From Amoebophrya sp. A120 (Eukaryota > Sar > Dinophyceae > Syndiniales > Amoebophryaceae), in assembly GCA_905178155.1 (NCBI GenBank), contig CAJINV010000004.1, forward strand, positions 9,386,715 to 9,450,714: a DNA stretch of 64,000 nt, read 5' to 3'. A program made the position numbers and the translations under genes. Under the pieces are notes generated by a model. It was not told where the DNA came from and searched no databases. It saw only the letters and a program-made list of their open reading frames with translations. The first letter of the stretch is position 1. Every line of letters starts with the position of its first letter. Of this stretch, positions 1-12,939 are shown piece by piece.

Positions 1-3000
1 GGGGCAATGTTGTTGACCGATTTCCGCTTGTTGGTGGAGTTTTTGGAACCCGTGTTTGGACTGCCAGCGTTGCCACTGTATCACCTTGAAGATGAGATGC
101 ATCGGGGTCCTCGTGCCCCCGCAAGTAGCAGCTCTACTGACGACCACAGGAGCACCAGCGGCGCGACAACCTTTAGCAACACCAGATTTCGTTCCTTTCA
201 CCTCGAAGTTGTCGACGTGTGCTGCGCAGCGCTCTTGCAACACAATACCATTACCGTCGAAGAGCAAGCCGTCCGCTCTCTTGTCGGGATGCTACTCCGG
301 ACCACGGGGCTGATTCCACCGAATAAAACGACGTCTGGCAGCACAACGAAAGTGAAATTCAAAAAATGCTTCCCAGCGGTTCATCAATTGATCAAATCGC
401 GCCCTGAAATTTTTCTCCAGCCCACCGGGGTCGCGATCAGGAATGTGGTTAGTTTGTTAGGCAATGGTGCTAGTACAGACGGTGGTGGTGGGACAAAACA
501 ACCTGCGGCTTCTTTTGAAACGAAAAAGGTGAAGGAGCTGCTTGGAACAATTCGGGAAAACTTCTCGTCTGCACTTGACGACGTGCAAGTAGTTGCAGCT
601 TCAACAACATCCGGCGCTCGAGTTGGTGTTGGAGGCTCCTCGTCTTCCTCGATGAACAACGATGTTGGCAACATCTTCGTACCCAGCAACAGCAAGCGGT
701 ACCAGAAGTTTCGGCTGAAGACAGAAATTACCCGTCGTTTATTGGACTTTGTCCCCGCGTCCCAACAGGTCATCGAGAGTGTCCAAGATCACTTGGCACC
801 CAACGCGTGGGCGTACACGAGTATCTTGGGCCTTTGCGCCTCAGAACTTCACGACTTCGACTATTGCAAGCAGATCAACGACCGGGGCACAATCGAGCAG
901 TTGTTACCGCATCTCGGGGACAGCTGGCGGATTGAGCACGAAGCGATTGAGCGGGAAAAAAGGCGAAGAAGCAGTATGCTCGGTGGAAATGGAAATCGAA
1001 ATGAAGGCGGTGACAACAATATGGACGTAGAAATGATGGAAAACAACAACAGCACTGCCAGTGGCGTGAAAAAACGGTTGAACTTTGAAGACTCCGAGTC
1101 GGCGGGTGGATTTGGTCATCAACAACATCCGCAAAAGTTGCGGAAACTGTCAACCGAGAGCAGCGGAATAAATGCCGCAGCTGTGGCCATGTCTCAATCG
1201 GTGCATGTCGTCGACCCGCTTAGGAGTTTTATTCACGAACAGGAAAGCCGGATGCAGACGCAGAGCTATTCCGGTGGGCCTGCTTCGCCGCCGATGGCTG
1301 GAATGTCGTCGGGTGACCTCCAAGGAATGGTTGGTGTTGGAGGAGCTGCTCGTGGCAGGGTTGGAAGTTCCGGGGAAGAAGTCAACAATCCACATGGCGA
1401 AGAGCAGGACCCCTACCAGCCCCTCGTTCCTTGCGAGAAGCTTCTGCAGCTCGCGAAGGAAACCGGGCGGCCGCAGTGCTTGAGGTTCATTGACGTAGCC
1501 GACTGGAGCAACTTATGTGGAGAGTTGGAAGTAGATCAAGCCAGGGACGACGAAAGTCCATCTGGATCTGGAGCAGGTACTACCCAAGCAGCTACGTTCG
1601 CCGAATATCTCTCCGAAGGGCCTATCGCAATCTCGAAAGGATACAAATCCGGTATGCGTATGCTTCAGGACGATTATACCAGAAAACGCAATAGAATGAA
1701 TCGGTACGAGTTCCTTTGGGATCCAGCGATTCTGCGGCAATACGACGAACTTTTGCCTTATTTGGAGCACGACTGGTCCACGCGGACCGACGAAAGCAAA
1801 AATCGCCTTACCGTGCAGAACAACCAAATCCTGAGCGCAAGCAACCTCGGAAAGCGCCGCTTCCTCGTGTTTCAGCTTTTGCACCTCCAAACCCTCGTTG
1901 CCCACCCAGTCCGCGAGCTGCGGATGCTGGCACTGCAGGTGGAAAGCGCCTTACGAAGTAGGGGTGTATCAAATATTAAACCAACATCGTCCGACTTCGA
2001 TCACGCGTCGGTTTTTCTGCACAAGAAGCTGCTGCGATTCGGAGACGCGAAAGCCGACCCAGCGGTCTACGTTCGGCACAAGAAGGGAATAACTCCGACA
2101 ACTGCGGTATGGGAGTGTCAGGATTGAAATCAACAAAATCGAAACAATTTGTGATGCATAAAATCGATACCAGTTTGAGCTTCAGTTTTCAAGCGGCGCA
2201 TGACAAATTTCGGGAGCACCAAAATAGAGTCTGTGATGCTGTTTGGGCAAAGAAGACTGCGCCTGTCATGCTACTCTGGCAGCACATCGTCTTCCCATAA
2301 ACAGGCTTGCAATCAGTCTCGTTTGCCTGCTCCCCAACACAGACCATACGTGCCCTACATCTTATGCATTACAAGTTTTTCGAATTTCGATTTTGTCGAT
2401 TTCGATTCTGACACTTTCATATGCGGGCTGCTTCGAGCCCCTGGACTGTTACTTTCCTGTAGAGGGAAAGGTTGCTGCTGAAGCAGGTACTGTGCCGGCG
2501 CTGATGGCCGCACCTCTTCATCAGAGTGGAAACAATAAAAAGGCCATAGTAGCGGCAAGAAGGAACTCGATTTCGGCCATGACAACGCGCGCGAAAGATT
2601 TCGTTTCAGCTTTTGTAAACGAAGAAAACGAAGATCACGACTTGCTTTCCGACGAGACGCTCGAATTGTGCCTCGACGATAGCAAAAAACTGGAGTCCAG
2701 AACTATTCCGCAGTGGGCGAGTGCGACTTTACCGGGTTTTTTCCCAGCCGCTTTTTCAGCGAAGAACAGCCCGGCCGTGCGGATGGCAATGGGAAATGCG
2801 ACACTGCGGGCATTGTTGGAAGAACAGAAGCTGTTTGGCGTAGACGGTTCAGGAGGAGAAGGTGACAACCTGCATCAAAATCGAGTTGATGTCCGTGCAC
2901 CTCGCAGCGGCTTGTTCCCGTCAGGAAAAGAAAGCCAGTCGCTGGAGACTGCAGGGAACAAAGGCAGGGCAGTGCCGAAAGCAGCGGTCGCAGACCCCAC

Positions 3001-6000
3001 CGGTAGCTCCTCTGCGCAATTTGAGGCCACTGTAGCGAGCATGAGTTGTGGCGAAGGCATGAGTGGCGAAATGGAAAGGTTGTTTGGGTCCAGTTCGATG
3101 CCGCCAGTGGAAACAAACCAAGAATCGGCAAGAAGTGCAAACTCTTCTAGCGCGGCATCATATGACTCGGTGTCCCAGCATGGTGCCAACGCGCAGGCAT
3201 CCTCACCCCTGTACTCCCACTTGCTCGAGCGGTTACTTCAGCTCTGGGAGGGTTTCTTAGATCCAGATGTTTTGGCCGCTTGTTGTTCCTGTGGAGATGA
3301 CAGTACCTCTGAGGAACCACGGCATGAAGAGGACAGTTTTTCGCTCTGGGTACGGCTCTTCGTTGGCGCCGCGCTGCACGAAATCGGTAAGGCCCAGGCG
3401 CAGAGCGCCACGCAGATGAACAAAAAGCAGGAGCAACCAAACCTGAGCATCTTGCCCGGAGCTGAGCACGCCTATCTCCTAGCGCTTCACGATTGCGACT
3501 TCGCGTTAGGAGCTTTTCCGTTTGTTTTCAGTTCGTGTCGCGAGAGGTTGTGGGCGGGGATTTTCCAGAGATTGTGCGAAGCGATGGAGCATGTTTCGGC
3601 TACAGTACCTGCAGCGAATTTTCACGCTAGCTTCGATACTCACGCAGCAGAAAGAGCGCCAAAAACAACGTCTAGTTTTTCACAGGGTGGCAAAAACGGG
3701 TTGTTTCTGCGAAAAGATTTTCTCGAGGCGCTGACTGATCTCGTTGTTTCTGCGATGAAGGACGTGCGCAGAATGCTTACCGAAGAAGATATTGGTTCCG
3801 ACGTCATGAAACCTCCAGGGGCTGGCGCGCTTGCGAACTCGGGCATCTTTCTCAGCCTTCTGGTGCAGAAGCCAGATCTACCGTGGAAAGGAAACAAATC
3901 GTCAGCAGCAGCCCGCCGAGGTTCTGGAAGTGCGTTTCTCAACCTGGCCGAACTGTGCTTGTACATCGACGAGGCGGAGGAAGCTTTGGGCTATGTTGAA
4001 TTGGAGGTGTTGCTGTGCGAAAAGGCTCACGACCGGGCCTCTTTACGTCCGGACATGAGCAGTCCGGATGACGAAGAAGAGGAGATGACCATGAAGAAAG
4101 AGCAGGCAAAGCTACACTTGGCCTCAACGAGCGCAAAGAGGCTTGCTGTTTTCGCAAAAGTCAGCAAGAAGTTGGACATGCCCTTAACTCATCTGCACCA
4201 AATAGGCACCGGGTCCATCGCATCTGTACTGCAGACCAGAGCCTTGGTTTTACCACACTGTGGAAGCTTAGAGCAGATTCTGACCAGCGCGATTTCCAGT
4301 GCGGCTGCAGGGGGATCAACGTCATCTTTTTCGTCGGTATTAAATCGCCCGGACATCTTTGGCTCGTCAGGAAGCAGTGGCGCTGATTTCCAGAGTAACA
4401 ATTTTCTTGCGAGCCTGCGAAACGCAACGGAAGCGGCATTGACAAACGCTGGACTTGGAGCTTGTGCGCTTCTCTTGCAGAATGAAGACCAACATCTAGA
4501 TCCTAATCGTGGCGTCAGATCAGGCGCGCTGACAAACCACGGTACTAGCACAAATACTTTTCTCTCAGATTACAAAGAGCGGCAGGCAAAGACGTTTCTC
4601 GAGCTTGGTCAATGGCAAGATTTGGGAGAATTCGGCGTTTCTGATTTCTCGCATCGAGAACAAATAAACTCGCCACTTTTGCCCGACTCTCCCGCAGAGA
4701 TGACATCACACCTCGACGTCAGCTTGTCGATGAACCAGAGCAATTTAAAAGCAGAAGGCGGTGGTGGACCACATCATCAGCCGCGAAAAATAAAAGCCGC
4801 ATCCAGAATTGTCGGTTTCCACACAGCATTGCTTTCCGCTTTGCAAGAAGGGTCCGATGAGTGCGTCAAAACAGCGCTGCGCTTCACGCACACGGAGTTG
4901 GCTCGCGGCAGCGCTTCGTTTCCGCAGGGTGCTGTGCAGGCACAGATTGCTGCAGACGTCCGATCATATATGGCGTCCGGCCCATCTACGGGTGCAGCAG
5001 GGCGCCAGGGTCCTCGTGGACCTCCCAACAAGCAAGCACAGACACAAAAGCAAGTAGCTGCAGCTGCAAACTATGCCGATTACATTCTGCGAGACTCAGA
5101 GAACGTGGAGGTGCTCTCCTCCACATCTGCAGCCGCGAGCTTTAGTGCGAAGTTGACATCGTCTTCGGAGAACAGTGCGCCTACTGCCCCGTCGTTTACT
5201 ACTTCCTCTTCAGTTAATTTTCCGGGCTCAACTACAACACCCGATGAATTCATCTCGTCGAATATCAAATACCCACATTCCATCTGGTCCAGCGGCACCA
5301 TCGAGCCGCTGCTGGAGGTCCGCCGCGCTCTGACGCTGAAGTCGCGGAACAAAGCGTACTTGTCCGCAGGTTGTGGCGACACCTCGCACGTGCTCGACCT
5401 GAAAACCCTCTTTGGCGGCGCGGCGGAATATGGGGTGCGTGTGGAAGACAAAAGAGCCTTCGCTACCGCGGAGAAAAAGCGCAGTGGTCTGAAGATTCTC
5501 CAAAAGACGTGGGAGGCCGCGAACAAATCCGCGTTGCTGCATGGAAAATTTCTACGATCCGTCAGGAGAAAGCCTGAGTCGGCGATTAATGTGTTAGCAA
5601 GTGTCAGCACGGCTTCGAGTTGTAGTTTGATACACGTCGGCGGTCCTGCGACATCAGCGTCGGCGCTCGACACAGCCGAGGCGAATCTGGAAAATGTGAA
5701 ATACCTGAACCAAACGATCAGCAGGATAAGCAGGATTCTGAAGCAGGACGCACAAGAAAGGCAAACAGCTTCATCTTCATCCCGAGGTGGCGCGGCAGCG
5801 GGGCATAACTCCGCCTTATCAAGCAGTAACTTGCGCCCGCCCCTAGACCTCCCGCCCTTTCGTGAGATGGTGGACCTGGTGCGCTCGAACTTCGAGCGTG
5901 AGTACCAAATTGCCTCTTGTCTGTGGCACGAGAACTCCCGTTCGCAGGCGGTGGGGTGCTTAAAACACATTACGGAGTCCGTGGAGCACGTTTGCAGCTT

Positions 6001-9000
6001 CGCGAATTTGGTGCAGGAAAGAGTGGTGGGCCCCTCGGAGGGAAAGGTAGACGTGTCAATGGTTTCCTTGACAGGAGGGGGCACCAGTTTTGCTTCTGCT
6101 CCTTCTGTAGCGCACAAAGTGCAAAAGATGAATTCGTACCTCCGCTTGCAGATCTTTGCCGCGAAGGTGACGATGCGACTTGGTGAATGGCAGTACAAGA
6201 TATCCGCAAAAAACAACCATCCTTGCCATCCAATTTGTCATGCTAAAGAACTTGCATAAAGATAAAACTAAAAGTAAAAGTTCGAGTTGCACGCAAAATT
6301 TGCCATGCAAGAAATGGATGGGGATGGTTGTTTTTTTGTGGATACAAGACCGGCAAGACGCAAGACGGCCAGGCTTTGCTGCAAAGGGCGACGCAAAAGG
6401 TGGAAGAATCACTGAGGGTCCAGGAAGCGCACAACCAAAAAAGCCCGGAAACGTTTTTCGACGCCCAATTTCTGTACCTGAAGCCGTTCATCCAGTACGC
6501 AACCTGTTTAGATGAAACGTTGAAGACGTTGGAAAGCAACGCCGTCATGATGAAGAAGCAGAAGGAGCAGCTGCAGCGGATTCTCAGCGACGAGCGCAAC
6601 AACTACGATGTACATGGAAACCTTGTGACCCCTATGCACGCACAAGATTCGCTGAGGGGAACGCAAACTTTCGACGAGACGATAAAAGCGTACGTGGAGC
6701 ACACGGTGGAAGCGTTGTTGAAAGTTCTGTGTTTGTACGACGACGGGTACGCCGTCAAGCGAACGCCTTTCTACAACAGTGCGCCGTCGGCCAGTAAGTC
6801 ACCAGGAACATCTTCAAGGGAAAACATTTCGAAAAGAAATCGGGATCCGCACTCTGCCAGCCGGAACAAGTACCTGCAACGGCTGACTCTAATCACCTCG
6901 CGGCTGCTCGTCCTCTGGTTCAATTATCCGAGCATTGCCACCCCTTGCATCAGACGAGCCATGGCCATGCCGCCCTCCCGCGCAGCAGACCGACTCGTGA
7001 AAAGCCCGCGCTCGATTGAATATGAGAAGCCTGAAAACCGTCTGAAATTGAAACCGTTCGTCCCCTTTCTCCGCCAGCTCGCTTGTCGTTTGAGCTTTTT
7101 ACACAAGACGGACGACGGAGACGTCAAGATGGAGCGGAATATCAGCAACAAGAGCCACAGCAGCGAGGCGAGCGGATCGAGCAGCAAAAACGGAGCAGTA
7201 TCTTCGTCCTCCGGGAACAATTCTTCGCAAAACAGCACCCCTGGAGGCAGCTCGCTGGACCGGAACGCGAACTTTCAAGAAACGCTTTGGGAGCTGCTCA
7301 CGCGGCTTCTGCTCAACTACCCTTTCGAGGCCACTCCGGTTCTCTTGTTGCACAAGAACGCCGAACTAATTGTCCACACTAAAAGATCGCAGCAGCGCAA
7401 ACTGCAGCTAAACGCCGGAACGTCGTTTACCAAAGTGCCGCAGGCGGTCCAGGAAATCTTCAACGAAGCCCGGCGCCGGGCGGCAGCATTGGTGGTTGGG
7501 GACGCGAAGAGATCGAACGCGTTTCTGTCCATGATGTCAAAGTGGAGAGCAGAAAAGTTGTCTACTATTGCACCGATAGTACCGCAAGGCCAAGGGGTGA
7601 ATAACAACAAGCTACTACTTTCCGGAGCCTCCAGCGGACAGCAGCAGCCATCCGGTGGATCCGCTTCTTCAATGAATTCGCTGGCTCCGCAGATAAATTT
7701 CGAACTCGGAACATCAAGGGGGAAGAACATTATTAGCGGACCCAACAGCATGGATCATGCTCATGGGGTTCTAGACCAAGAACTACCGGGCGGTAGCTTT
7801 TCTTCTGGTGCAGGAACAACCTCCTCAAGTCTGAACCCCATCGTAGGTGCGCTGCGAAATTTGCTCGGCAAAGCAGCTACGGCAAAGAACAAAACGAGCC
7901 CACCGGATCATGAAAGTGGCTCTAGTAATAGCAGTAGTGAAAGCTGCGATGAACAAGATGGTTCGGGCAACATCGAGAACCTTCTCTTCAAGCTGCTCGA
8001 GCTGTACCAGCAGAAAAAATCCGACTCCTCGGTCGGTCGCCGCGAGTGGCAGGACCAGCTGGACTTTTTCCGCACCGAGCACAACTTTTCGGACGTGCGC
8101 AACCTGAGCCACTTTTTCGTGTTTCCGAAAAAGAGTAAAGCGGTGGAACACAGAAAGCTCGAGAAATACGTGTTTGATGCGAGAAAGGCGAAGCAGCTCC
8201 CGGTAAAAGCGACTAAAGCAGACTGCAAGGAAACCGCGCTTTCCCACCGCGTCACCGCGTTGGAGAAAATCTTTTCCTGGTGCATCGAGCTGTGTCACGA
8301 GCTGCCTCCACACCCAAATGGCATAGACTGGAAGGACGAAAAACGGGTCATGCCCATCACCAAGTCGGCGGTACAGGCGGAGACGCACAAGCAGTGCAAG
8401 CAGTGGGCGACGTGGTGGCCGAGCCTGACCGCTTACTCGGACATTCACTACCAGTACCGTGAAGCGGACCTGCTCACGGGGTGGTCCGACACCTTTCAAA
8501 TGGTGGGCAGCGGGGTCTCCGTGCCGCGCAGCATCATCGTGGTGGCGGAAAGCGGGAAGGCGTACAAGCTGCTGGTCAAGGGCGACGACGATGCCCGACA
8601 AGACTGCATTTTCGAGCAGATTTTCATGCATTTGAAGTCCGTCGCCGGAAGAGCCGCGCCGGGGGGCGGGGGAAAAACCAACAAAAACGTGTTCGAGCAC
8701 CTGGTCACCTACAAAGTGATACCGCTCGCACCGCAACAGGCCGTGATAGAGTGGGTCGACCCAACAATGCCCGTCGGAAGTTGGCTGCAGGTATTGCTTC
8801 AGTTTATTGTCAGAAGTTGTTAGTTTAGTTGAGCAACACGTATTTTTATTTCAATTGCAGCTCATGGCCATGGATATTTCATAAAGATGAGCATGGAACA
8901 CCAAAAAGTTTTCGTCCAAATTTTTCAACAAAGAAACCCTCGATTCCGAAGAAGAAAATGCATTCGAACAACAGGACGCTGGCGGCGGGCATGCGCGCTA

Positions 9001-10338
9001 TAATCCACAGGATTGGGCAAATGCCCGATGTCGCGCGGTCATGAACGAAGGCCACTTTACGGGTTTTGTGCAAGACCCGGCCTTGCGAGACAAGAAAATC
9101 GCGGCGTTCAGGAAGTGTTGCGAGAACTTCCAGCCCGCGCTATTGTGAGGAAAAATCCCCCCTCCCCATATCGAAAAGATACGTCGCCGAAAATTTGCAA
9201 TGCTGATTTGCGACCACAAATCATCTCTGTCTTGCAAGAAGGCAAGTCCACAGGCTCCGCCGCATTCTGCAGGCGGTTTGTGATGCTGTTGGGCCTACAG
9301 CGCAGACGTTTCTCATGCTAAGAGCCTAGCCCAAGACCTCTCTACTCAGGCTTAGTATGGACCTGCAGTCCTCTCCAGCAAGACAAATCCGATTTGTGTA
9401 CGCAAATCCAGCATCACAGACTTCGTTTTGATGTGGGGTGGGGGCTTTTTTCACTTTGATACGCGCTGAAGTACTTCTTTCTCGAGAAATTTGGGCACAA
9501 CGCGGTCAAACACCACGAGGCGCTGTATCAAGTGTAAAAATGTCTGGGTCTGGAAGATTCTGAGATTTGTCATGCATGTTTTACATGACCTAGGATGTCT
9601 GTAATGCGCGACCTGACATCACAGATTTTTAGAGTGCTTGCTGATGCCTACTCCGCATGACAAACGCCCTCCCCGCGTAGCGCAACCTAGACTCCTCTTG
9701 CTGGTCATGCAATACAGATTTTTTTAGATGAGTCCAAAGCTAGCGTCACAAGTTCCATCCTCCCAGACCCAGACATTTTTACAGTTGATACGCTGACGGC
9801 GTATGCGAAATCGTTGGCGGTGACCTCGATGGTCGGGTATGTTCTGGGCGTGGGCGACCGGCACGTGAACAACATCATGATGAATTTGAAAACCGGCGAG
9901 ATCCTCCACATCGACTTTGGCATGGTCTTTGACTTTGCGAAAAATCTCCCCGTTCCCGAGGAGGTGCCCTTCCGGATGACGCGCGACTTGGTGCACCCGC
10001 TCGGGTGGCAGGGGTTGCAGAACGGGGTCTTTCGGAAAGGATGTGAGTACGCGTTCGAACTGCTGCAGCAGCACGAGGAATTGCTGTTAAACCTGTGCGA
10101 AGTCTTTCTCTACGACCCCATCACGCGGTGGAACGCGCGCCAGGAGTGCGAAACGGCGGCCGGCGGGGAGCAGGCACTGCAGAGCATACGGAGCAAGTTG
10201 AGCTTGACCGACTGTCACAGCAAGTCCGGGCTGAGCCAGTTCAAGGACGTGCCGGCTTTCCTGGACTACTTGTTGACGAAAGCAACGGACCCAGTGAACC
10301 AGGCAGTGATGTTTGCCGGGTGGAGCTCGTGGTGTTAG
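1..10338 (+). CDS. ATM/Tel1-type PI3-kinase-like protein kinase, 5' partial
   Basis: Reading frame is open from base 1, so the N-terminus lies upstream. Exons by reading-frame tracing: 1-2107, 2427-6200, 6350-8790, about 8909-9140, 9467-9525, 9796-10338 (about 3,050 codons, close to human ATM). The N-terminal two thirds is helical-repeat-like with Ser/Gly-rich insertions. A FAT-like region spans about 5300-6560. The kinase domain (about 8480-10000) shows LVKGDDDARQD, HARYNPQDW, NFQPALKYFFLEKF, the catalytic GDRHVNN loop and HIDFG metal-binding motif. FATC ends the protein at AVMFAGWSSWC. The RYxPxD and VPFRMTRD motifs fit ATM better than ATR, mTOR or DNA-PKcs. ATM kinases signal DNA double-strand breaks in the nucleus; that role is inferred from the family. 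Four introners interrupt it. The intron after residue Q of GSWLQ (from 8791) starts GT but its end (8860 or 8908) is uncertain; only 8908 keeps the frame open. Confidence 0.88.
2108..2421 (+). mobile_element. Introner, family C, in the ATM-like gene
   Basis: TIRs TATGGGAGTGTCAGGATTGA and its imperfect complement ending GACACTTTCATA. Direct repeats TGCGG at 2103-2107 and 2422-2426. Excision with one repeat joins ...TPTTA to GCFEPLD in frame. Interior carries TTTGTGATGC and GCATTACAAG words. Confidence 0.93.
6201..6344 (+). mobile_element. Introner, family D, in the ATM-like gene
   Basis: Starts TATCCGCAAAAAACAACCAT and ends with the complement, TTTTTTTGTGGATA. Direct repeats CAAGA at 6196-6200 and 6345-6349. 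Excision joins LGEWQYK to TGKTQDG in the FAT region. Confidence 0.92.
8791..8908 (+). other. Probable ordinary GT-AG intron in the ATM-like gene
   Basis: The kinase frame stops soon after GSWLQ at 8790 and resumes in another frame before HARYNPQDW (8990). Sequence after 8790 begins GTATTG. A pyrimidine-rich TTTCAATTGCAG ends at 8860 but leads to a stop at 8882; an AG at 8908 keeps phase and has no stop. No inverted repeats are visible, so this is not an introner. Confidence 0.5.
9141..9461 (+). mobile_element. Introner, family G, in the ATM-like kinase domain
   Basis: Starts TATTGTGAGGAAAAATCCCC and ends GGGGGCTTTTTTCACTTTGATA-like complement. Direct repeats CGCGC at 9136-9140 and 9462-9466. 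Excision rebuilds the kinase motif ENFQPALKYFFLEKF exactly, which is a strong independent check of the boundaries. Confidence 0.95.
9526..9790 (+). mobile_element. Introner, family A, in the ATM-like kinase domain
   Basis: Ends TATCAAGTG and CAGTTGATA with the family core GTCTGGGTCTGG / CCAGACCCAGAC. Direct repeats CGCTG at 9521-9525 and 9791-9795. Excision joins KHHEAL to TAYAKSLAVTSMVGY, as expected for the kinase fold. Confidence 0.95.
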
Positions 10339-10453
10339 TGACGGGGTCGTTGTGTACGTAGAACCATCAGAAGTGAATTATTCATTTCTGATTGTTTTAC
10401 TCACTTTTGTAGAAATTGGATGAAATCCTCAAGATGCAAATGCTTATACTTTT

Positions 10454-10467
10454 ACTTTGTGAGAAAG
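10454..10467 (+). repeat. Left target-site duplication of the non-LTR retrotransposon
   Basis: ACTTTGTGAGAAAG, repeated exactly at 17141-17154 just after the retrotransposon tail. It lies about 115 bp downstream of the ATM-like stop codon. Confidence 0.88.
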
Positions 10468-10884
10468 GCTCAAGGAACCTCGCACTGCTCGGACCCCGGT
10501 GCGGGGGGAGAGTTTTTAATGTGTCCGTCAGTACTCCTCCCCAAAGTGATGTTCCCGATTTACCCGACTTAAAAGTAAATGATTGTGATTGTCTTCGAGT
10601 AGGTCTCTCTCTCATCAGTAAGGACAGACAGCAGTACTTGCGCACTAGAGTGACAATGAGTGAAAATCTAAATCGTCTGATCGTTCAGCTTTTTCGCTCA
10701 CCGCCAAATAATCGAAAATCGCAAATCGTTGATCGTACTAAGTCGTGCTACAAATTCACCTTCGCACCACCACAAGTCCTTTATCACCGCACTAACAGGG
10801 GAGTCGTATGCAAAATATTAAGATTTGATTCGCGTTCCAGTATTGATTTTTCAGACTGTATAGCAAACTGCAAAAACACTAACC

Positions 10885-12213
10885 ATGCCGAATCCTAATC
10901 CCGGTGGTGGCGCCGCAGAGCCGAAGGAACCAAAGAAGTCGCAGAAGGCGAAAGACGACGAGTCGAACGGGGAAGCGGCACAAAAAAGCAAGCGTGGAAG
11001 GAAGAAGGGGAGTACGAAAAACACGCCGAAGATTGCTGCCACGACGCCTACAGCCACGCCTGGAAACCGCTTGCTCGCGATTGAAAAACAAGTGTCCGAG
11101 TTGCGCTCGCTGAACATTATATCCATCAAGGGATTTGGTCTTCGTCCTTTCTCCATATGGTGTCAGGAGGCACAGGAGGAGCACGACAAGATGACCAAGG
11201 CGGGGAGCGAAGTCGGCGCGGGGGAACAGCAGGAGGAGATGCTGCAAGATGAGGATGGAGACGAAAAAATGAACACCGCTCGGCAAGTAACATTCCCGGA
11301 AGACGAAGATGAGGACGTCAACATGTACTCAAGCAATAAGCGGGCGAACCAGGACGACGAGGAGGAACCCAGCAAGCCATCTCCTATGCTTGAGGCCCAG
11401 TATGTTGCAGATCGGAAGGTGTTCGTAGCCAATTTCGCTGATCACAAGCACCCGGAAAAGCTCAAGTTTTGGAAACGGGAGTGCATACACGAGATCATTG
11501 CGGTACTCAAGGCGAACATCGTAAAGTCGGGGGAGTCGGGACTGCAGGTGCTGAAGGATGAAGCCACCGGAAAAATAACTATTGCAGAGGATCCCGAACT
11601 CAAGTATAGCGAGACGCAGGCAGAGGTTTGCCGGCGCCTCGCGCTCAAGATGGTGAGAGCTTTCAGGGGGATAGAACCTTGTTACATCAGGTTCTTATCA
11701 GTAAATGCAAGCACGGACTGGGCAGATTTGATCTTGCGGCCAAACTCGCAGACTATGGCGCTTAATTCGATAGTACAGTCTGAAGAAAAGAATTGGTGCA
11801 AGATTTACGTCCTACCGATCCTGGTTCGGGAGAACTACCCGCGGTCCCCCGCGGAAGCGAAGAAAACGGCGGCAAAAATCCAGGCGGCAGCGGAAAAGGA
11901 CCAGAAGGATCCGACCGCGGGCACACAGGCGGTGAACACCGAGGACAAGAAGGGCGGCAAGGGAGGCGCGAACCCAAACTCAAAAAAGCAGAAAACTGAC
12001 AGTACGGCGGGAAGCAGCAGTAGCAGTAGTGCTAAGGGAAGTCAGAAGAACCGCGCCGGAACCGGGGCCGCGGCCAGCGCGTCCTCGTCCTCGACAACGG
12101 CGCGAGAGGAAAAACCATCCCAGCCGCAGGTGGTAAAGAAGTCGGGCGTCAATGTGGATCGCCTTCTGAGGACCGGGATTTTGGTGAAGGGGAAAAAGTT
12201 GACGTTCACCTAG
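10885..12213 (+). CDS. Retrotransposon ORF1 protein (putative RNA-binding)
   Basis: 442 residues. N-terminus is lysine-rich (KSKRGRKKGSTKNTPK), followed by an acidic stretch (about 110-165), a folded-looking central part (about 170-320, containing VFVANFADHK and PCYIRFLSV) and a Lys/Ser-rich low-complexity tail. No CCHC knuckle is visible. Its place upstream of ORF2, inside the same duplications, is the main reason for calling it ORF1. LINE ORF1 proteins bind the element RNA and assist reverse transcription; that role is inferred. I do not recognise the fold. Confidence 0.7.
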   Translation: MPNPNPGGGAAEPKEPKKSQKAKDDESNGEAAQKSKRGRKKGSTKNTPKIAATTPTATPGNRLLAIEKQVSELRSLNIISIKGFGLRPFSIWCQEAQEEHDKMTKAGSEVGAGEQQEEMLQDEDGDEKMNTARQVTFPEDEDEDVNMYSSNKRANQDDEEEPSKPSPMLEAQYVADRKVFVANFADHKHPEKLKFWKRECIHEIIAVLKANIVKSGESGLQVLKDEATGKITIAEDPELKYSETQAEVCRRLALKMVRAFRGIEPCYIRFLSVNASTDWADLILRPNSQTMALNSIVQSEEKNWCKIYVLPILVRENYPRSPAEAKKTAAKIQAAAEKDQKDPTAGTQAVNTEDKKGGKGGANPNSKKQKTDSTAGSSSSSSAKGSQKNRAGTGAAASASSSSTTAREEKPSQPQVVKKSGVNVDRLLRTGILVKGKKLTFT

Positions 12214-12905
12214 GTGTGGAGAGGCAAGTAGTTTGTAGTCGATGACTAGCGGTGCGCGTACATGCTGGTCTACCTTACTGATGAGAGGGTTGGAGTATCA
12301 TGAAGTAGTTTTTACTTTTGCTCGCCGAACTGAAAACGAGGACTTAATTCGAACCGGAGGTGAAGCTGCGTCGCAAGTCTCGCCGTGTATGATAAAAAGC
12401 TAGAAAGGTGTTTTTGGAGATATTGCAGCGCGGATTCGCCATCGGGGGCTCACTTGAAGACGATCATATCTAAAAAGTAATATCGAGGAACGGACAGCCG
12501 ATCGCTGAACACGGAGGCGCAGACTGGCCGATACGAAGCAGGAGCTGTTGATTGCAAGACAGCTACGAGACCTCTCCAGCGATCGACCCCGCCGTATCCT
12601 GAAATATCGAAAACGGTGTGCAGTTGTGACAAGTTCTTTGTTTTCCATATCGAAAACGGAGGCACTTGAAAAGATATCAGGAGGCGGTAGTTTGGATTTG
12701 GAAGGAGTGCTGATGTCTTAGAAAGTTGAATTGTGGTTCGATCGACGTGCTGCTGCCAATCGCGACGACATCCTGCAGTAAGTGTGCGTGCAGGTGTAGT
12801 CTGATCGGGTGGTTTACAAGATCGAATTTGTGACGGTCACGAGGACCTGATCGGGCCCGCGGTTTGCCAGCCGCGGTGCTTTTTGAAGGCACAAGCACTA
12901 CTATC

Positions 12906-12939
<34 letters not shown>

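Noticed and set aside
2243-2420. Open frame upstream of SYAGCFEP with ATG at 2243
   Set aside because: It lies inside the family C introner; the ATM-like protein enters this frame by splicing, not at a new start codon.
5080-6216. 378-residue minus-strand ORF
   Set aside because: Lies opposite the FAT region of the ATM-like gene; no motif.
7825-8736. 303-residue minus-strand ORF
   Set aside because: Lies opposite the ATM-like kinase region, which is well supported.
8829-9044. Reading frame MSNTYFYFNCSSW... across the ATM kinase region
   Set aside because: The neighbouring frame gives HARYNPQDWANARCRAVMNE, which matches the ATM kinase pattern; this one does not.
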